Shown: positions 29,712 to 39,168, numbered from the stretch's first letter. The stretch: 64,000 nucleotides of DNA from Litoribacterium kuwaitense (GCF_011058155.1 NZ_JAALFC010000003.1:62001-126000), one strand, 5' to 3'. Numbers and translations are program-made. Notes: a model not told the origin generated them from the sequence alone.

Positions 29712-30052
29712 AATTGATCGGGAAACTCACAAGCAGTTTCCCGATTATTTTAAACGTCATTCAAACAGAGCCTTAACTTCACTTCCACAAATCTAAGAGC
29801 TTACCGATTTCCTTTCTAATTAACAAGCGATGATTCATTTAAAGCGATCCAATATTGTCTCCTATGAAATTCTCTTTAAACGCCTCATGAAATACCACTC
29901 TATTTTGTCCAAGCAAATTCACTTTTCTTCCATTCCCCCATTCGGTCTGTCCGCAATCTAACCACAATTCGTTTTCATCATAGAGGTATTTCCCTTTGTT
30001 ATAGCGCATATATTGAGCTAAATAAGCGCTTTTAGATTGGGAGGTTATATTT
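29712..30052. other. Intergenic region after lexA
   Basis: After the lexA terminator, the minus strand between 30009 and 29839 carries an open frame (MRYNKGKYLYDENELWLDCG onward, ending DNIGSL) with plausible protein composition but no ribosome site. It could be a gene remnant. Nothing else is recognised here. Confidence 0.35.
29717..29750 (+). terminator. Terminator of lexA
   Basis: ATCGGGAAACT and AGTTTCCCGAT form an 11-base-pair stem with a 7-base loop, followed by TATTTT. Confidence 0.9.
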
Positions 30053-30247
30053 ATGCAACACGAATCTAAAAAACCAGTCACACAAGCTGAAAGAGATCAC
30101 GCTTGGCAAGTGAAAAATCGTGAACGAGCTAATTATTTACATCGCAGGCTTACTGCACGACACTTTTTAATGAACGATGCAACATTAAGCGATTTAAATG
30201 AGCTTAAGGGCCTTCTGAAAAAACGCGAGCTCAAATTTAAAAAATAG
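30053..30247 (+). CDS. Small basic hypothetical protein (64 residues)
   Basis: The ATG has GGGAGG 8 bases upstream. The product, MQHESKKPVTQAERDHAWQV at the start and LKKRELKFKK at the end, is highly charged and helical with no membrane segment. The family was not recognised. A stable hairpin follows. Confidence 0.6.
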   Translation: MQHESKKPVTQAERDHAWQVKNRERANYLHRRLTARHFLMNDATLSDLNELKGLLKKRELKFKK

Positions 30248-30251
30248 ACAG

Positions 30252-30290
30252 CTGAAATAAGGCTCTGCATGTATTTGCAGAGCCTTCAGC
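30252..30290. terminator. Hairpin between convergent genes
   Basis: AAGGCTCTGCA and TGCAGAGCCTT pair over 11 bases with a 6-base loop, extended outside by GCTGAA/TTCAGC around a small bulge. The T runs are poor, so termination efficiency is unclear. Confidence 0.6.
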
Positions 30291-30313
30291 GATGATTATA
30301 AGACAAACGTTCG

Positions 30314-32347
30314 TTATTTACCTAAACCTTTCCCTTCTTCAAACAGCCCTTCAGGCACTTTAGCTTCCCATGCTTCTGGCGCATCTAAACGTAATGCTTT
30401 AGCGACAACCGCCGCAGTGTCTTTCACATCAACATGATCTGTAATTACGGTCCCTGGCTCGATGCTTTTTCCTTTTGCAGCCCAAAAGATTGTTGTATCT
30501 TTCGGATCTAAAGTGCCATGTGTGTATCCATGCCCACCGTGATCCGTTGACATGACAATTAAGCTATCTTCCATCAGCCCAGCATCTTCAATCGCATCTA
30601 AAATCTTTCCTACATTCTCGTCTGTTTTTTCATATTGCTTATAGTACTTTTCACTTTCGTACTGGTTTGCATGACCGACATAATCTAGATCACTCAACTG
30701 GATGAACATGAGCGGTGTTTCTTCGCCTTTTGTCTTAATATATTCCACAATGCGTTCGGTAATGACATCATCACCCGCTGTATCAAAATACGTCTCAGCA
30801 GACCGCTCGATTAGTCCGTGATAGATCGGGTTCCAATCCATCATCGCTGCTGTGTTCGCAGCAGGACGTTCTTGTTTTAAGAGCTTTAAAAATGACGGGT
30901 GAGATACATTTTCCGCAAACGGATCACCTAATGTGCCATTGTGTTCTTGATGTATGTCATATCCTACTCCATGTAGCATCGCGCCCCAGGCTGGTGCACT
31001 GGATGAGTTATCTTCTGTTTTTGCTTCATAAGTATAAGCGCCGTCAGCGAAAAATTGTTTGAGTCGAGGTGCGTTCGCATTCTTTACAAAGTTTCCAGCA
31101 CCATCTAATCCAATGACAAATACATGTTTATATTGAAACCCATTATGTTCTTTCAATGCTTTTTGAATGACCTGTACGTCTTTTCCATTAACCCTTCCAT
31201 CTAAATTCAAATCGGCAATTTTGGAGTTATCCCATTTCTTACCGCCTTCTTTCGCACCGGCAAGTTTACTAACTAATTTCATATCTTCTTTTGTTAGTAA
31301 TCCGTCACCATTCACATCTTTGGAATTTTCGACAGACACACTAGATACAGCTACATGGTTACCGTCTGTTGTAGACACAGTGATGTCTGCATTCCCTACG
31401 CCCTTTGCTTCAACGATCAGTGAATCGTTTTCCTCTGTCACGGTTGCGACTGTAGGATCACTAGATTCGACTGTGTATGATTGATTACTCGCATTGGAAG
31501 GTTCAATAGCGACGTTAATATAGGCTTTAGCCCCAATATTTAATGTGACCTCTTCTTGATCTAAACGGATGTCTTCTAAAGCAATTGCTGGCGCGTTCTC
31601 ATATAAACGCTGCACATCTTCATCAGAAATCGCATCTCTAAAAATGTGCAAGTCATCGAGCATTGCATTAAAATGGTTTCCCCAAAGTGTGCCCTTGCCG
31701 TCAACACCGATTTTCGTTGTAAAATCCGTATCGATGGTTCCTTCTGTCTGACTAATATCAACTTCAGCTTCTAGTTGACCATCTTTGTAAATTTTAGCAC
31801 TTCCATCGCGATCGTGAGAAATGGCGATATGGTGCCACACGTTATCGCCAACGGTGATCCATTTATCAAGCCGGTTGCTTTCAGATGTACTGTAATTCCA
31901 AACGAGGCTTCCTCCATTCATACCGACAAACCAACCCGTATTTCCACCACTTGCCCAGTTTTTATTTGAAATAATGGCTGGATCAGCGTTAACACCTGGT
32001 GACTTCAACCAAAAAGCTATTGAAAAATCTTGATCTTCACCAAATTTCAACTCATCTGTGTCGCCGAGGTCGATATACGGAGCTGTTGCTTGCGAAGTGG
32101 ATTCAAAATGAAGTGCTTGTTTAATGCGCCCTTCAGTATACTTTACATCTCCTACGACTTCAGGTTGAGCAGCTGATCCTTCGTTTAAAACATTTCCATC
32201 AAATGAAAAAGAAGCGACTGCAGCTTCTTCATTTTGTTGGATCTCAACTGCGTGTGTGGTCGAAATTGTCGAGCCAATAGACGATAAAGAAAGACAAGTG
32301 ACGAGAACCGTACTTGAAAGTACCTTCCAAGGAAATTTCTTTTTCAT
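30314..32347 (-). CDS. Secreted alkaline-phosphatase-superfamily protein with LamG, Ig-like and dockerin modules
   Basis: The 677-residue precursor starts at ATG 32347 after GGAGGG. It has a signal peptide with probable cleavage after STTHA (about residue 33). A LamG/concanavalin-like domain (about 45-245) is followed by a Big_2 Ig-like repeat (about 250-330) and a type I dockerin-like pair of calcium loops (DVNGDGLLTKED, DLNLDGRVNGKD, about 335-400). A C-terminal type I phosphodiesterase/phosphatase domain follows, with VIGLDGAGN, SSSAPAWGAMLHG (nucleophile region) and STDHGGHGYTHG. It probably hydrolyses a phosphate ester outside the cell. The substrate is unknown. Dockerins usually bind cohesins; none is seen here. 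Confidence 0.88.
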   Translation of the reverse strand: MKKKFPWKVLSSTVLVTCLSLSSIGSTISTTHAVEIQQNEEAAVASFSFDGNVLNEGSAAQPEVVGDVKYTEGRIKQALHFESTSQATAPYIDLGDTDELKFGEDQDFSIAFWLKSPGVNADPAIISNKNWASGGNTGWFVGMNGGSLVWNYSTSESNRLDKWITVGDNVWHHIAISHDRDGSAKIYKDGQLEAEVDISQTEGTIDTDFTTKIGVDGKGTLWGNHFNAMLDDLHIFRDAISDEDVQRLYENAPAIALEDIRLDQEEVTLNIGAKAYINVAIEPSNASNQSYTVESSDPTVATVTEENDSLIVEAKGVGNADITVSTTDGNHVAVSSVSVENSKDVNGDGLLTKEDMKLVSKLAGAKEGGKKWDNSKIADLNLDGRVNGKDVQVIQKALKEHNGFQYKHVFVIGLDGAGNFVKNANAPRLKQFFADGAYTYEAKTEDNSSSAPAWGAMLHGVGYDIHQEHNGTLGDPFAENVSHPSFLKLLKQERPAANTAAMMDWNPIYHGLIERSAETYFDTAGDDVITERIVEYIKTKGEETPLMFIQLSDLDYVGHANQYESEKYYKQYEKTDENVGKILDAIEDAGLMEDSLIVMSTDHGGHGYTHGTLDPKDTTIFWAAKGKSIEPGTVITDHVDVKDTAAVVAKALRLDAPEAWEAKVPEGLFEEGKGLGK

Positions 32348-32741
32348 TTGTTTACCCTCCAGGTTATGTTTGCTTACGATTCTCATTTTAAAAGCAAAAT
32401 GTTGTCCTAATTTTTCATTGATGTAAAAATATTTGGTCAAATAATTAAACTTTTGTAAATGATGTAAGCGTTTTGAATGATGCTAAAACTTTTGAACTAC
32501 ATTATTTCTATGTTGACTATATCAATAGTAGAAGTTTATTTTTTACTTTAAAGGTGTTTTTTGAGAAATTAAAATGCACAACTTAGCTCTCTACGATTTG
32601 AACGGTCATTTCATCTCTTATTATTCCCCTGGAGGCCACTGAGATTCAGCGAATCAAGCTGATTTCTTAATTTATGTTACACAAGCGGGAGCGTTTGTTG
32701 GGTAAAAATAAATTAAGTGAGCTCCTTTGACCCCACAACAG
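32348..32741. other. Intergenic region upstream of the secreted phosphatase
   Basis: These 394 bases are AT-rich. They contain one cre-like site (32463-32476) and TTGACT at about 32514, but no clear gene. The glnA terminator follows at 32742. Confidence 0.5.
32463..32476. promoter_or_regulatory. Candidate CcpA (cre) site
   Basis: TGTAAGCGTTTTGA matches TGWAANCGNTNWCA with one mismatch (G for C near the end), 116 bases upstream of the secreted phosphatase start. This suggests carbon catabolite control, unproven. Confidence 0.45.
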
Positions 32742-32772
32742 AAAAAACCCCTGACGCCTACAGCGCCAAGGG
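32742..32772 (-). terminator. Terminator of glnA
   Basis: CCCTTGGCGC pairs with GCGTCAGGGG (two G-U pairs) around a 5-base loop and is followed by T6 on the minus strand, ten bases after the glnA stop. Confidence 0.88.
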
Positions 32773-32781
32773 CTCTCCTGC

Positions 32782-34119
32782 TTAATACAAGCTCATATAT
32801 TGCTCGCGTTCCCACGGGTGGACTTGCGTCCGGAACATATCCCACTCAATTTCTTTTGCTTCAATAAAGTGTTCTGATGCATGGTCACCGAGTGCGTCCA
32901 TTAAGACTTGGTCTTTCTTGAGCTTTTCAAGTGCATCATACAGCGTCGCCGGTAAGTCGGTGATGCCGTTTGCGAGACGTTCTTCTTTATCCATGACATA
33001 AATGTTTCGGTCTACCGGTTTTGGCGGAGTCATTTTGTTTTTCACACCGTCTAAACCAGCAGCGAGCATGACTGCCATTGCCAAATATGGGTTCGCTGAT
33101 GGATCAACAGAACGAACTTCGATTCGCGTGCTTAGTCCGCGTGATGCTGGGATACGCACAAGCGGGGAACGGTTTCTTGAAGACCAGGCGACGTAGCATG
33201 GCGCTTCATAGCCAGGAACAAGTCGTTTATAAGAGTTAACTGTCGGGTTGGTGATCGCTGTAAAGGCTTCAGCATGCTTTAAAATACCTGCTGTAAACTG
33301 ACGAGCGGTTTCGCTTAATTGTAAGTCGCCCTCTTCGTCATAAAAAGCATTTTGATCGCCTTTAAATAAACTCATATTGGCGTGCATGCCTGAGCCATTC
33401 ACTCCGAAAAGCGGCTTCGGCATAAAAGTAGCATGCAGACCGTGCTTTCTAGCAATCGTTTTGACGACGAGCTTAAATGTTTGGATTTCGTCACATGCGG
33501 TGACGGCATCTTCGTATTTAAAATCGATTTCGTGCTGACCAGGAGCGACTTCGTGGTGAGACGCTTCGATTTCAAAGCCCATGTCCTCTAATTCAAGGAC
33601 GATGTCTCGACGGCAGTTTTCACCTAAGTCGGTTGGCGCTAAGTCAAAGTAGCCGCCTTTGTCATTCAGTTCAAGCGTTGGTTCTCCAGAAGCATCATTT
33701 TTAAAGAGGAAAAATTCTGGTTCAGGACCGATATTAAAAGCGGTAAACCCTAAATCATTCATCTCTTGAATCGTTCTTTTTAAAACATATCGTGGATCGC
33801 CTGAGAAAGGTGTGCCGTCCGAATTATAAATATCGCAGATAAAGCGTGCTACTTTCCCTTTTTCGCTTGTCCATGGGAAGACGACAAACGTATCAAGGTC
33901 TGGATATAAGTACATGTCTGACTCTTCAATGCGGACAAATCCTTCAATAGAGGAGCCGTCAAACATCATCTTATTGTCCAATGCTTTGCCTAGTTGGCTT
34001 ACCGGGATTTCAACATTTTTAATAATCCCTAGCAAGTCGGTAAATTGCAGACGAATAAAACGAACGTTTTCTTCTTTCACAAGCCTTAAAATATCTTCTC
34101 TGGTGTATTTCGATCCCAT
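32782..34119 (-). CDS. glnA: Glutamine synthetase type I
   Basis: GlnA joins ammonia to glutamate with ATP and partners GltAD in nitrogen assimilation. The 445 residues are the usual Bacillus length. [11 protein letters not shown], the ATP-site motif [24 protein letters not shown] and the [13 protein letters not shown] stretch are present. GAGGAGG lies before the ATG. In B. subtilis the upstream gene is glnR. Here ynbB lies directly upstream and glnR is missing, although a GlnR/TnrA-type box remains. Confidence 0.96.
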   Translation of the reverse strand: MGSKYTREDILRLVKEENVRFIRLQFTDLLGIIKNVEIPVSQLGKALDNKMMFDGSSIEGFVRIEESDMYLYPDLDTFVVFPWTSEKGKVARFICDIYNSDGTPFSGDPRYVLKRTIQEMNDLGFTAFNIGPEPEFFLFKNDASGEPTLELNDKGGYFDLAPTDLGENCRRDIVLELEDMGFEIEASHHEVAPGQHEIDFKYEDAVTACDEIQTFKLVVKTIARKHGLHATFMPKPLFGVNGSGMHANMSLFKGDQNAFYDEEGDLQLSETARQFTAGILKHAEAFTAITNPTVNSYKRLVPGYEAPCYVAWSSRNRSPLVRIPASRGLSTRIEVRSVDPSANPYLAMAVMLAAGLDGVKNKMTPPKPVDRNIYVMDKEERLANGITDLPATLYDALEKLKKDQVLMDALGDHASEHFIEAKEIEWDMFRTQVHPWEREQYMSLY

Positions 34120-34278
34120 AATTGAAATGTTCCTCCTCTTTATTTTTTGAAGCTTTTATCTCAAGCGCCCTTAAACCAAGAGCGCATGTGACCTTTAGTC
34201 GCTTAACCATTGTCTAAACATTCATATCCTTTGAATTGATTTTAGTATACCGGTTCGATGACGGTTCGTATTTATTTA

Positions 34279-34295
34279 TGTAAGAAAATCTAACA
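34279..34295. promoter_or_regulatory. GlnR/TnrA-type operator upstream of glnA
   Basis: TGTAAGAAAATCTAACA is an exact fit to TGTNA-N7-TNACA. It lies 160 bases before glnA; a TATACT -10 candidate follows on the minus strand at about 34245-34250. This is the site type that GlnR and TnrA use to control glnA. Confidence 0.75.
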
Positions 34296-34307
34296 TAGTA
34301 ATTTTCA

Positions 34308-35555
34308 TCACATCTCATCACGCTGCAATGCGGCTTTGGCTGCTTCCTTAATCGCCCATTTCACGTGTTCATACGTTAAGCCTCCTTGAACAAACACTCG
34401 ATATGGCGGCTTTACAGGACCATCGGCACTAAATTCAAGGCTTGCTCCTTGTACAAAAGTACCTGCCGCCATAATGACTTCACTATCATATCCAGGCATC
34501 GCGCTAGGAATCGGGAGGAATTGACTGTTTACTGGCGATGACGCTTGAATCGATTGACAAAATGAAATCATCGATGATGCGTCAGGAAACTCCACTGTTT
34601 GAATTAAGTCAGAACGCTCATCTCTCCAAGAAGGCCATGTCTTTAAGTCAAGCTCTGAAAATAAACCGGCTGTAAAGACCGCTCCTTTAAGCGCTTGTCC
34701 TACTGTATGTGGTGCTAAAAACAATCCTTGATACATGAGGGGCCATTGGCCTAGCGACGGGCCAATTTCTTTTTGTAGACCTGGCGCGGTGAGACGTGCA
34801 GCACATTTTTGCACGAGCTTTTCGGTACCGGCAATATATCCACCTGTTCGAGCGAGTCCACCACCTGGGTTTTTAATAAGTGACCCGGCCATGATATCGA
34901 CATTGACATGTCCAGGCTCTTTCATTTCGGTAAATTCCCCATAACAGTTGTCTACAAACACAATCATGTCGTGACGTGTTTTTTTAATTTCTTTCGTTAA
35001 CCGTTCAATGTCATTTATCGAAAGTGCAGGTCTTTTTTCGTAACCACAAGAACGTTGCAATGCGACGACCTTTGTTTCTGGGCGGATCGCTTCAACGATT
35101 CCTTGAACGTTAGGATGCCCTTCTGCGGTCAGAGCGACATCCCGATATGATATTTGATATTCGTTCATGGAGCCAACTGCGCTTTCTGTAAGCCCGAGAA
35201 AATCATGCAGTGTGTCGTATGGCTGTCCTGTTGCATACAACAGTTCATCTCCTGGTCGAAGCAAGCCCGATAAAGCTGTCACAATCGCATGTGTTCCCGA
35301 AATAAGCTGAGGACGCACGAGTGCATCCTCTGTTCCAAAAACGTCTGCGTAAATCGCTTCCAGAACATCTCTGCCGCTATCATCGTATCCATAACCGGTT
35401 GAATCATTAAAATGGGTGTCCGTCACGCGGTGCGCTTGAAATGCTTTTAGGACTCTTACTTGATTATGCTCCGAAATATGCTGAATGTGCTCCCAAGCAG
35501 GCTGCACGATTCCTTCTACCTTTAAACTAACAGCATCAATCGATTGTGTATTCAT
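34308..35555 (-). CDS. ynbB: YnbB, methionine gamma-lyase-family PLP protein
   Basis: A 415-residue fold-type I pyridoxal-phosphate enzyme starts at ATG 35555 (MNTQSIDAVSLKVEGIV), with AAAGGAG upstream. FVDNCYGEF and AGSLIKNPGGG, with the probable PLP-binding lysine, are intact. The YnbB family is annotated as methionine gamma-lyase-like, but the reaction is not proven. It follows hflX by 16 bases, as in B. subtilis (ynbA-ynbB). Confidence 0.9.
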   Translation of the reverse strand: MNTQSIDAVSLKVEGIVQPAWEHIQHISEHNQVRVLKAFQAHRVTDTHFNDSTGYGYDDSGRDVLEAIYADVFGTEDALVRPQLISGTHAIVTALSGLLRPGDELLYATGQPYDTLHDFLGLTESAVGSMNEYQISYRDVALTAEGHPNVQGIVEAIRPETKVVALQRSCGYEKRPALSINDIERLTKEIKKTRHDMIVFVDNCYGEFTEMKEPGHVNVDIMAGSLIKNPGGGLARTGGYIAGTEKLVQKCAARLTAPGLQKEIGPSLGQWPLMYQGLFLAPHTVGQALKGAVFTAGLFSELDLKTWPSWRDERSDLIQTVEFPDASSMISFCQSIQASSPVNSQFLPIPSAMPGYDSEVIMAAGTFVQGASLEFSADGPVKPPYRVFVQGGLTYEHVKWAIKEAAKAALQRDEM

Positions 35556-35571
35556 GTTGCTCTCTCTCCTT

Positions 35572-36795
35572 TTATTGTGCAGCTGGCTTATATCCTCTGA
35601 CTTCATACTTGTCCTCATCTTCATTAAAAATGAGAGAGGTCATAATGGTATGGCGCTTTAGTAAGTCTAAGCGTTTGCCATCATCGGCTGACACGTGCTC
35701 GACATATGAGTCAAAAAAAGAGCCCAGCCATTGTTCAATATTTTTTTTCAACACCCTCGTCTGTTCCGTATGTATTCCAGAAGTAAATATACACGGTTTT
35801 TGAACAGGAAGAAGATCTTGCTCGTTGACTTGATCCATCTTATTGTAAATGGTTAGCACTGGTAAATGGTCTAGTTCGAGCTGTTTGAGCAAGTTAAACA
35901 CCGTTCGCTCATGAGCGAGACGTTCATCATCTGAACCGTCTACGACAAATAGGAGGGCATCTGCTTCAGCTGCCTCCTCAAGGGTCGAACGAAATGCCGC
36001 AATCAAGGTCGTCGGCAAATCACGAATAAAGCCAACGGTGTCACTGACTAAACAATGAAAACTACTCGGCATTCGACATTGCTTTGTCAACGGATCAAGT
36101 GTTGCAAATAGCTGATCTTCGACGAGTGTCTCTTGGTCTGTCAAACGACTAAAGAGCGTTGATTTTCCTGCGTTCGTATACCCTACTAAAGCGAGCTGAA
36201 ATGCTTGCTGTTGTCGACGTCGCTCGCGATATCGTTGGCGATGAGCGACGACTTCGTTTAGCTTCTTTTCAATATCCCGTATCCGCCGCCGGATATGGCG
36301 ACGGTCTGTTTCAAGCTTCGTCTCTCCTGGCCCTCTTGTTCCGATACCGCCCCCGAGCCTGGACATCACTGCGCCCATGCCAGTCAAGCGTGGCAATGTA
36401 TATTTCAGCTGCGCCAGCTCAACTTGAAGCTTCCCTTCTTTTGAACGAGCGCGTCTGGCGAAGATATCTAAAATGAGCTGCGTCCGATCAATCACCCGAA
36501 CATCTAGGATATCTTGCAATCTTTTTTGCTGCGAAGGGGTCAGCTCATCATTACAAATAGCGATCGTTGCGTTTAAGTCAATGACGGTCTGCTTTAATTC
36601 GGCTAATTTGCCGGCACCAAAATAAGTTCCTGATTCAGGGCGATCCCGTTTTTGAAACAGAATCGCCGCCACCCAGCCATTCGCTGTCTCCACGAGAGAT
36701 TCTAATTCTTCTAATGATACGCCGTCTTCCATATCGTCAGGACGTAATATGGAAAAGAGTACGGCGACATCCGTCTGCTGTTCTGTCTGCTTCAT
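35572..36795 (-). CDS. hflX: GTPase HflX
   Basis: HflX is a ribosome-associated GTPase that rescues stalled or heat-damaged ribosomes. The 407-residue protein has the glycine-rich HflX linker (GTRGPGETKLETDRR, about 170-185), the G1 motif GYTNAGKST, G3 DTVGF and G4 NKMD. GTAGGAG precedes the ATG. It follows spoVK by 23 bases. Confidence 0.95.
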   Translation of the reverse strand: MKQTEQQTDVAVLFSILRPDDMEDGVSLEELESLVETANGWVAAILFQKRDRPESGTYFGAGKLAELKQTVIDLNATIAICNDELTPSQQKRLQDILDVRVIDRTQLILDIFARRARSKEGKLQVELAQLKYTLPRLTGMGAVMSRLGGGIGTRGPGETKLETDRRHIRRRIRDIEKKLNEVVAHRQRYRERRRQQQAFQLALVGYTNAGKSTLFSRLTDQETLVEDQLFATLDPLTKQCRMPSSFHCLVSDTVGFIRDLPTTLIAAFRSTLEEAAEADALLFVVDGSDDERLAHERTVFNLLKQLELDHLPVLTIYNKMDQVNEQDLLPVQKPCIFTSGIHTEQTRVLKKNIEQWLGSFFDSYVEHVSADDGKRLDLLKRHTIMTSLIFNEDEDKYEVRGYKPAAQ

Positions 36796-36818
36796 TTAAC
36801 ATTGCTCCTACTGATTTA

Positions 36819-37772
36819 TTATGAGTCGCGTCCTTCTTCCACTACACAATCGCGAGCAGTCAATAATATTAAGTCACGCCTCGTGTAGGCTGCTGGATGA
36901 TGAAGAAGGCGAACCGCTTGTTTACGAATGGTTTTTTCCAATATGTTGCGAACGTATCGGCCATTAGAAAAGGTTTTTGTCGTACCTTGAGTGATTTTCT
37001 GTTGAAAATGCTGCTGAAGCAAATATTCTGCATCACTTGACCATTCATAATCACGATCTTTGGCCATCTGTTTTGCAATTTCTAATAACTGCTGAGCTGA
37101 ATAATTTGGAAAATCGATGATTAACGGAAAACGCGACGGCAATCCTGGATTCAGCCGGAGAAAACGATCCATTTCTTCAGGATAACCAGCTAAGATGAGT
37201 ACAAACTGATTCGACGCATCTTCCATATGCTTGACGAGTGTGTCAACGGCTTCTTTGCCAAAATCTTTTTCGCCGCCCCTGGATAAGGAGTACGCCTCAT
37301 CAATGAAGAGAATTCCTCCTTGTGCTTTCTTGACGAGGTCTCTCGTCTTTTGGGCGGTTTGACCAATATATTCACCGACAAGATCAGCACGCTCAGCTTC
37401 GATTAGATGCCCTTTTGGCAACATCCCCATTTCTTTAAAGAACATACCTAATAGCCTTGCAACGGTTGTTTTCCCTGTACCAGGGTTTCCTTTAAAAAGC
37501 ATGTGTAAAACTTGACGTTCTGTTTTTAAGGAAAAACGCTCTCTGTGCTTATTCAAAAAAAGCCAGGCGTACAACTCTTTTACATGCTTTTTCAGCTCTT
37601 GCATCCCAATCATTTTTTCTAATTGTTGTTCAATATGCTTTAGTGGCTGATGAACATCTGCATCCATAGCTAGAGCGTCTGTTTGTGAGAAGGAAGCGAC
37701 GTCTGGTTCTTGATGACGATTTAGCACAAAATTCATTTGCCCATTCGTTTTCATTGTGTAAGACTGCTCCAT
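36819..37772 (-). CDS. spoVK: Stage V sporulation protein K (CbxX-type AAA+ ATPase)
   Basis: SpoVK is a mother-cell AAA+ ATPase needed for spore maturation. From the ATG at 37772 (MEQSYTMKTNGQM, AGAGGTG upstream) it has 317 residues, close to the 322 in B. subtilis. Walker A GNPGTGKTT (95-103) and Walker B GGILFIDEAYS are intact. It leads the spoVK-hflX-ynbB unit in the conserved order. The two modules of the ATPase at 15.9-18.1 kb are paralogous. Confidence 0.93.
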   Translation of the reverse strand: MEQSYTMKTNGQMNFVLNRHQEPDVASFSQTDALAMDADVHQPLKHIEQQLEKMIGMQELKKHVKELYAWLFLNKHRERFSLKTERQVLHMLFKGNPGTGKTTVARLLGMFFKEMGMLPKGHLIEAERADLVGEYIGQTAQKTRDLVKKAQGGILFIDEAYSLSRGGEKDFGKEAVDTLVKHMEDASNQFVLILAGYPEEMDRFLRLNPGLPSRFPLIIDFPNYSAQQLLEIAKQMAKDRDYEWSSDAEYLLQQHFQQKITQGTTKTFSNGRYVRNILEKTIRKQAVRLLHHPAAYTRRDLILLTARDCVVEEGRDS

Positions 37773-37938
37773 CTCTCTTTCACCTCTTAAGCTCATTATA
37801 CGTGCTTAGCGGCATGTTTGTGACAAATGCCTATGCTAAAATAAAAAGAAAGCCAGTTCGATTCGATCCAACTGATGAACCCCCTGACGATTTTGTTGGC
37901 TTAGGGGAAGAACTGAATATTTCTTCGGAGGGTAATTT

Positions 37939-38964
37939 ATGGATATCAACCAATGGAAACGACTTCCACAAATGATGCGTGCCTTCCTTACATCTTTACA
38001 GGATAAAGGACGCAAGCGATCTACTCTACAAAGATATGCGTACGACCTTGAAGATTTGCATAAATGGCTAGAAGCACAAGAACTTGAAAGCGGTCACCAA
38101 GGATTTCGCCAGTTGACCCCTTCTCATGCTGCACGTTGGCTGCATGATATGCAGGTCGAGCGTCAGTATTCAACTGCCACGATAAAACGAATGTTAACTG
38201 TCATTCAACAATTTTACAAGTTTCTGGCTGAAGAAGGTCAAGAACGTGTGTCCAATCCTTTCCTTGCGATTGATCTGTCAGAATTCAAGAGTAAGCCGCT
38301 TGGTTTAGAAGCTATCCTTAGTTATGACGAATGTCACCGCTTTTACGACACAGTCTTATCGGACGAGGGGTACTCTGAACAGCAGATGAAGGCGCGCCCG
38401 TATTTAAAACGACGAAATTATACGATCATTCGTTTATTGCTTCATTATGGGTTAACAACCGCAGAAGTCACTGCACTTACGATCAAAGACATCTTTTTTG
38501 AACAGAACACAATAAAGATAGAGCCGGTGCATACGGCAAGCCAAGCCCGCACCGTACAATTGGAGAAAAATGACCGGGTTGAGCTGTTTCATTATTTAAT
38601 GGATGTGCCAGAACCAGTTCGGCCGCGCTATTACACAGACGATCCTTTTTTTGTCGCATTTGACTTTCAACGGTTAACGTTTCGCTGGGTGTATGAAACA
38701 GATTGTCCTAAAGCGCTCAGTGACTTTGCCGTGCAAAAAATGATTCGCCAGGAAGCACAACGGGCAGGGCGTTCTGGTTACACTGCACAGCAGATGAGAC
38801 ATACGTGTATCATTCATACGATCGCGAGCGGTGACAAAATGGATGAGCATGAGCTACAGCAACGCTTTGGTTTTCACACGCCGCTTTCTGCAAGACGTTA
38901 TTTGCGTTTTTTCCAACAACATCAAGCTGAAATCATGTCTCGTGTGCAGCCTACAATCGAGTAG
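37939..38964 (+). CDS. Tyrosine recombinase/integrase family protein with altered active site
   Basis: A 341-residue tyrosine-recombinase-fold protein has a SAM-like N-terminal core-binding domain (about 10-100) and a catalytic domain (about 130-335). GGAGGG lies before the ATG. The second Arg (QQMRHTCIIH) and the nucleophile Tyr (SARRYLRF) are present. However, the usual Arg I in GLRxxE is Thr (HYGLTTAEV), and the H of HxLR is Gln, so ordinary strand-exchange activity is doubtful. Its last codons ATC GAG TAG fall inside the antisense end of a group II intron remnant, so its native C-terminus was probably altered. It is not adjacent to any recognised mobile element cargo. Confidence 0.75.
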   Translation: MDINQWKRLPQMMRAFLTSLQDKGRKRSTLQRYAYDLEDLHKWLEAQELESGHQGFRQLTPSHAARWLHDMQVERQYSTATIKRMLTVIQQFYKFLAEEGQERVSNPFLAIDLSEFKSKPLGLEAILSYDECHRFYDTVLSDEGYSEQQMKARPYLKRRNYTIIRLLLHYGLTTAEVTALTIKDIFFEQNTIKIEPVHTASQARTVQLEKNDRVELFHYLMDVPEPVRPRYYTDDPFFVAFDFQRLTFRWVYETDCPKALSDFAVQKMIRQEAQRAGRSGYTAQQMRHTCIIHTIASGDKMDEHELQQRFGFHTPLSARRYLRFFQQHQAEIMSRVQPTIE

Positions 38965-39165
38965 AAGGGAAAGTTGAATCACTTTCCGGCCCTTTCACCA
39001 CCACCTTACGTACGGTTCTGTATTCGTTCGTCGAGCCAAGATTTTAATCCACGCTTCCTTCAGCGCTTACCTCACAGTAAGTACCTTGCGCTTCCTTAGT
39101 GGTTGGTCGATGTGTATCCCCACAGTGGACTTTCATCACCTAGATCGTCGCCATGCTTGGCGCAT
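38956..39165 (-). mobile_element. Internally deleted group II intron (domain I start plus domains V-VI end)
   Basis: Read on the minus strand, the element opens with ATGCGCCAAGCATGGCG (close to the GTGCG start of group II introns) and continues with GGTGATGAAAGTCC and GCTGAAGGAAGC, as in domain I of bacterial introns. After CGACGAACGAATACAGAACC it jumps to a GGTGGTGAAAGG segment, a domain VI-like hairpin GGAAAGT-GATTCA-ACTTTCC and the 3' end CTACTCGAT. The maturase gene and most of the intron core are gone. The 3' end is nearly identical in pattern to the remnant at 2221, with covarying hairpin bases. Confidence 0.72.
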
Positions 39166-39168
39166 TAG

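Noticed and set aside
37813..37975. Frame MFVTNAYAKIKRKPVRFDPT upstream of the recombinase
   Set aside because: Composition looks coding-like, but there is no ribosome site and it overlaps the recombinase start in another frame.
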